Origin: Enoplolaimus lenunculus
Taxonomy: Eukaryota > Nematoda > Enoplea > Enoplida > Thoracostomopsidae
Assembly (NCBI GenBank): GCA_030248215.1
Contig: JASANG010000756.1
Coordinates: 1 to 64,000, forward strand
Reading direction: 5' to 3'
DNA length: 64,000 nucleotides
Below are positions 59,645-64,000 of this stretch, one piece after another (position 1 is the stretch's first letter; each line of letters begins with the position of its first letter). A program made the position numbers and the translations under genes. The notes below the pieces were generated by a model that worked only from the letters and a program-made list of their open reading frames with translations, was not told the origin of the DNA and did no database searches.

Positions 59645-60634
59645 GGGTTGCTGGCCGGAAAAAATTACCGGAAAAAATGTTTTTTCCATTTTTTCCGATG
59701 GGGTGGAAAAAAAATGGAAAAATATTAAATGATTCTTGAATGCAATTTGGAACTAAATACGATATAAAATAACGTTTTTAGATGACATGTAACTAATTCA
59801 CATGCGTCACATTAACAGGGACCATGAGTATATGTCCACCAGGACACATTATATGTTCGAAAAGAGCGAAAATTGCAGTTAAAACACAAGAATACTTCTA
59901 GTTTCAACCTCGCTTTGCTCTCGAAGTTGCTGCTATTGAGAGGTTTTGCTGTCAGAAAAAACCCAAAAGTGTCTTGTGATTAAATTTATAGTTACAAGAA
60001 ACAAGGGTGACCTGTTTAGCTTGCTCCGCTCACGAATTTCTGATGTTCTGATGACCTCACTCGATTATTACACACCCAAACTTAAATTTTTAAAAATTTG
60101 AATTTTTAAGGTCCAAAATTCCCCATTGGACCCAAAATTTTCTATCGAAAAATTACACAAATTATATACCATTTGACACAGTTTGCGGAGCTAAGACATG
60201 TATTGTTAAATGTTTCTCAATTAGACCTGTGGCTAACGAGTTATTGTCAAATAACTAAATTTGGGATCGTACCATGTTGGTTGGCAGCCCGCTAAATCAG
60301 TTATTTGACAACAACTTGTTAAGCAGACTTCTACAGAAAGTTGAACACCATTCGATGAGCTCTGCAAACTGCGTCAAATGATATAAATTTGCCCAACTTT
60401 TCGGAAAAATTTTGGGTCCCATGGGGCTGAACTTGTGGCCTTAATCGAGTTTTTCAAAAATTTAAATTTGGATATGGAATGAGTAGGGGATGTCATCAGA
60501 AGCTCAAACATGCAAAAGTTGTAAAATACAAGCATTTTTGAGCAAATGCTAGCTAAGTCTGGTATAACCGACCACTCAAACAAAGAATGAATTTTTTCTC
60601 CTGTTTTTCCATTTTTTTCCGGTCATAATTTTAG
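59645..60634. mobile_element. Possible element with GGAAAAAATGG-rich inverted ends
   Basis: The left end has CAGGGTTGCTGGCCGG and TTTTTTCCATTTTTTCCG. The right end has CTGTTTTTCCATTTTTTTCC then GGTCATAATTTT. The arms are partly inverted. No target duplication was found, and the simple (TA)n at the right edge blurs the boundary. Confidence 0.35.
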
Positions 60635-60753
<119 letters not shown>

Positions 60754-60870
60754 GAGTTTTGGGACACTATCCGTTACGGACTTTAATCAGGTATACGGAT
60801 TCTTATTGATTGGAACTCAAAATGGGGACCCTTTTATTAACTCCGCTTTATTCGGTTCAATACAATAGTA

Positions 60871-62666
60871 AAATATTCAAGGGATTCTCTTAGTATCATT
60901 ATGGCACCAGATTTTAGCATAACATCGTTGATTTGTTGAAACACAAGTTCATGTTCGGTTCAAATTTGTTGGAAAAGAGATTCATAAAAATATTTAGCAT
61001 AAATCATTTCATTCGGTTATCAAAATATAGCATTTTATTTTTCCTCGCGCGTTGCAATTTGTAAAGTACAAAACGTTGAGATGTTGCGGTCAACATTTTT
61101 ATGCCCCATTACATTGCTTGGTTGTTTGTTACGTCAAAGAAATGCCAATCAACGTACGTTCGATATACAGCCTAATGAACTATGATTAATTTATTGAATG
61201 GTAATTGAAAATTTTTCATTAAACCGTATTTCAAAGAGAACCGTTTCAATTTGCCATGATATACGGCAGCAGTCGCTGATTTCACAACCGATTTAACACT
61301 GCTGCACTGGTAGCATATACTCTATCGTAATACCGCTTGTGCCACAAATACCGTGACGTACATGCGTTGATATCGATATTATAAGCGACACATTCCAAAA
61401 TTGATGAATCAAACATATACATTTCTTGGCTACAGACAAAGTTTGAAAAATGATTGCGCTGTCGAATCATATGCTCAACATGTATTTGGAGTAAAACTTG
61501 ACCCGTGTTTGAATATAAATTGAATTACGAAATAAACTTGAATTACATGACTGACGAGATTAATTTGGAAGCACGACTCAGTAAAATAATTAAACTTCGG
61601 CCAATTTGAGGTGTACATATTTCGTCGCAGCAATCAAGCGAACAACTTTGGGTGAAATGGTATAGTTTCAGAGTATTTAAGTACTTGAAATTTAACCAGC
61701 AGCATCGTTAAGATAATATACTGGGTAGCAGAGATAAATGTAAATTTTGCAAAAAGGTGCTAGCGGTCAGAATGTAAAAATGAGGTAATTGTGTAAAAAA
61801 ATTTTTTGCCGTATGAAGTTCGATTTCTACTAGCAACACTGGGTGACTCTGGCTGCTACACGACTAAACAGTGAACTGATAAGCTTTCCATAATAAAACA
61901 CAAACAGGGTACAACTGGTGTTTTTTTACTTTATTTGGCAGTGCAGTGTCATTTGTCATGCTGACAATACAGTTAACAATACTGTTGCTCTCAAAATATA
62001 GAGATGCGTGAGCCTACCAACGAAAACACATCAAATAATCAACTATAGCATTATAGCATGATGCTTTGAAAAGTTCTATGTAGGTCGCGAACACATTATT
62101 ATTATTATTATTATTATTCATATACAGTTAAACTGGCCGTGTTTTCACTATGGTAACGATACAGTTAGATTTGCTCTGATCAATTTGTTTAAGCAGTGTT
62201 CGAACGAATATAAGGTCGCATTTACTTTTTAGAACCCTGTTTTCAAGCTTAAGCTAATTAGCCCAGCAAAATATTTGTGTATTTTACAGTCGTTAACGAA
62301 TATGCTGCTGTCAAGTGGTACTTTTGTCCGGCATTGCTGTAGTGTAGTGTATTACTCCTGATTTTTATTCACTATGAAATTTAATATTTTCCAATAAATT
62401 GTTAATAAAAGAAAGCGCTGCGGTAGTATTATAAAAAACTTCTATGCTTTAGTAAACTGAAAATTTGTTACAATGCATTTGTCTTAAAGTTCATACTCGG
62501 GTAACCTTCCAAAATTGTTGCACAATGAAAAACAACCTGTTTGGAGGACACAATTTTCATGAAAAATACGAGAAATTTCAATACTAAAATTCCCAAAACG
62601 CTGGCAATTAAGTCACCAGAGTTGAAGCCGGAAAGCGGAGGCTGATTAATAAACTTTGTGCCGGAA
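60871..62666. other. AT-rich stretch, no gene recognised
   Basis: An (ATT)n microsatellite lies at 62093-62119. A minus-strand frame ending at 61282 (RYLWHKRYYDRVYATSAAVL) looks protein-like but could not be assigned. Confidence 0.4.
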
Positions 62667-63180
62667 TCAAGCGTAAAACTTCGGATTTGCATTAGATGCA
62701 ATACGATCTGAAAATCTTTGCACTAGAGCTTAAAAGCATAATTGTCTGCATTAATGCTACTTATGTTTTTATATTTGGGTTCGCAATAGTTAATAAACTA
62801 AACGGTACTAATTTTTTTCGTTCAAAATTTCAGCTTCGTATTTCCAAAACATTGCAGTATTGTTTATAAATTTAAAAAACTTGTTATCGGATACCAGAAC
62901 TACTGCGCTGAATCAAACCTTTGTTGCTTTTTTCATTCGTTACAACTATATTAACGTTAAGCAAATAATAGTCAAAAATCTTAACACCTGGAACCTAACA
63001 CAAAGACGTTATCATCTTTGGTATCTGCATTTTTCTCCACGGTACATATTCAGCCATGTTAAACATATAGTCTATAGTTGCTAATAAGAAACCAAAAGCG
63101 AACGCAAACAAGACAAATTCAGAATTCCTCAGAGCCCCGTTCCCTAAGTTTAAGCCAAAAGCTATACTTGAATTAGACAA
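62667..63180 (-). CDS. Possible C-terminal exons of an unrecognised membrane protein
   Basis: The open frame from 63180 down to 63000 encodes a hydrophobic helix (EFVLFAFAFGFLLATIDYMF) and then MAEYVPWRKMQIPKMITSL. It stops at a possible GTTAGG donor in phase 1. A second piece at 62707-62667, after GATTTTCAG, continues in phase with RIASNANPKFYA and a stop. An alternative reading of the second piece (frame from 62701) is also open and hydrophobic, so the join is unproven. No family is recognised. Confidence 0.25.
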
Positions 63181-64000
63181 ATAAAGGCTTCAATTCGCAG
63201 GTTTTCACTTGGAATTAATATTTCCATTTTTATCTACATTTATACTAGACTGTGGAAAAGCCAAAATGGTTTAAATTGTTCCATGAACTACAACAACTAC
63301 AACAGCAACAATAACGTATGTTTTGTGCAAGTTTCACTATTGTAAAGTTATTTCAACTTCCTTTGTGTTCTGTTGCGCTGCCTTTATTTTATAATATAAT
63401 AGTGGTATTTGTTTTATGTAGCAATTACGTCTATTTGTTTTCAAAAAATTTTGAAGTTTAACTTTTAAACAGTCAGAATTTGTAAACAAAACACTCTGGA
63501 TAAATTTTTAATACACCGAACTAGTGCATTTTCAAATTCAGCATTTAACAATAATGATATCGAGGTGTTATATTTTCTAATTATTTTCCTATAAATCATT
63601 TTGATTTGAATCAAAGTACTGCAAATTATACATTTATTGCGTTTATAGCGCGTTATGGTTTATGAACCAATAAACAATATGTCGTATCTTCACTCACTGA
63701 CCCGTATTGTCAAATGCGCATATAGCGCCCCCTGTCACCAGTTCACGAGAAATCTTGTAATTTTAGAAACCAGCGAAGTTCTAACTTTCGTAAATTTTGG
63801 CCAGTATGTAATCGGAAATCTGTTTGAGCTAAAAATCCGTTTCAGTTTTCGTTTCTGTTATAAACATTCCAGAAATTCTGTTATTCTTCGCTCAAAATTA
63901 GATCATGTAGATATCTCGCAATTTTTCATTGCAGATGTGCTGCAATTATTTGATACAAAATACAAATAATATGAAATTCATCTAAAATGTTAGAAGATTC
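63181..64000. other. AT-rich window edge, no gene recognised
   Basis: A plus-strand frame of 104 codons at 63655-63969 has AT-driven composition and no recognisable motif. Upstream exons of the 62667-63180 candidate could lie here. Confidence 0.3.

Overview
This window is AT-rich animal nuclear DNA with intron-dense genes and many small transposon remnants. A nematode is the best guess. The reasons are short TTAGGC tracts (the nematode telomere motif) at 7989-8086, a ShKT (six-cysteine) domain of the kind common in nematodes, and a Cys-loop receptor with a nematode-like M2-M3 region. The species and chromosome cannot be read from the sequence.

Four multi-exon protein genes can be reconstructed by hand, with splice phases that agree throughout. 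(1) Minus strand, 1046-7156: a Cys-loop ligand-gated ion channel whose first exons encode a signal peptide and a complete ShKT domain joined in frame to the receptor. This is the most unusual object in the window. (2) Plus strand, 16822-25088: CCT8, the theta subunit of the TRiC/CCT chaperonin, with 15 exons and 548 residues. (3) Plus strand, 28674-38933: TSR1, a 40S ribosome assembly factor, with 20 exons and 851 residues. (4) Minus strand, 50265-54213: a class I Rab11 family-interacting protein with an N-terminal C2 domain and a C-terminal Rab11-binding helix. CCT8 and TSR1 are general housekeeping factors (protein folding and ribosome assembly). The receptor and the Rab11 effector are membrane-signalling and membrane-traffic genes. 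Nothing suggests that the four form one pathway, and the 3.6 kb between CCT8 and TSR1 argues against a nematode operon.

The rest is repeat-dense. It holds hAT-type MITEs with CAGGG-like ends and 8-bp target duplications, many in introns; Tc1/mariner-like MITEs flanked by TA; an element with TTATTGAG inverted ends and internal tandem units of about 190 bp; a foldback family whose loops carry either TTAGGC repeats or a 430-bp minisatellite; tRNA-derived SINE-like copies; simple repeats; and one decayed Ty3/Gypsy-like LTR element (42330-45290). From about 54.2 kb to the end I recognise no known gene, only two weak candidates (57398-57805 plus, 62667-63180 minus).
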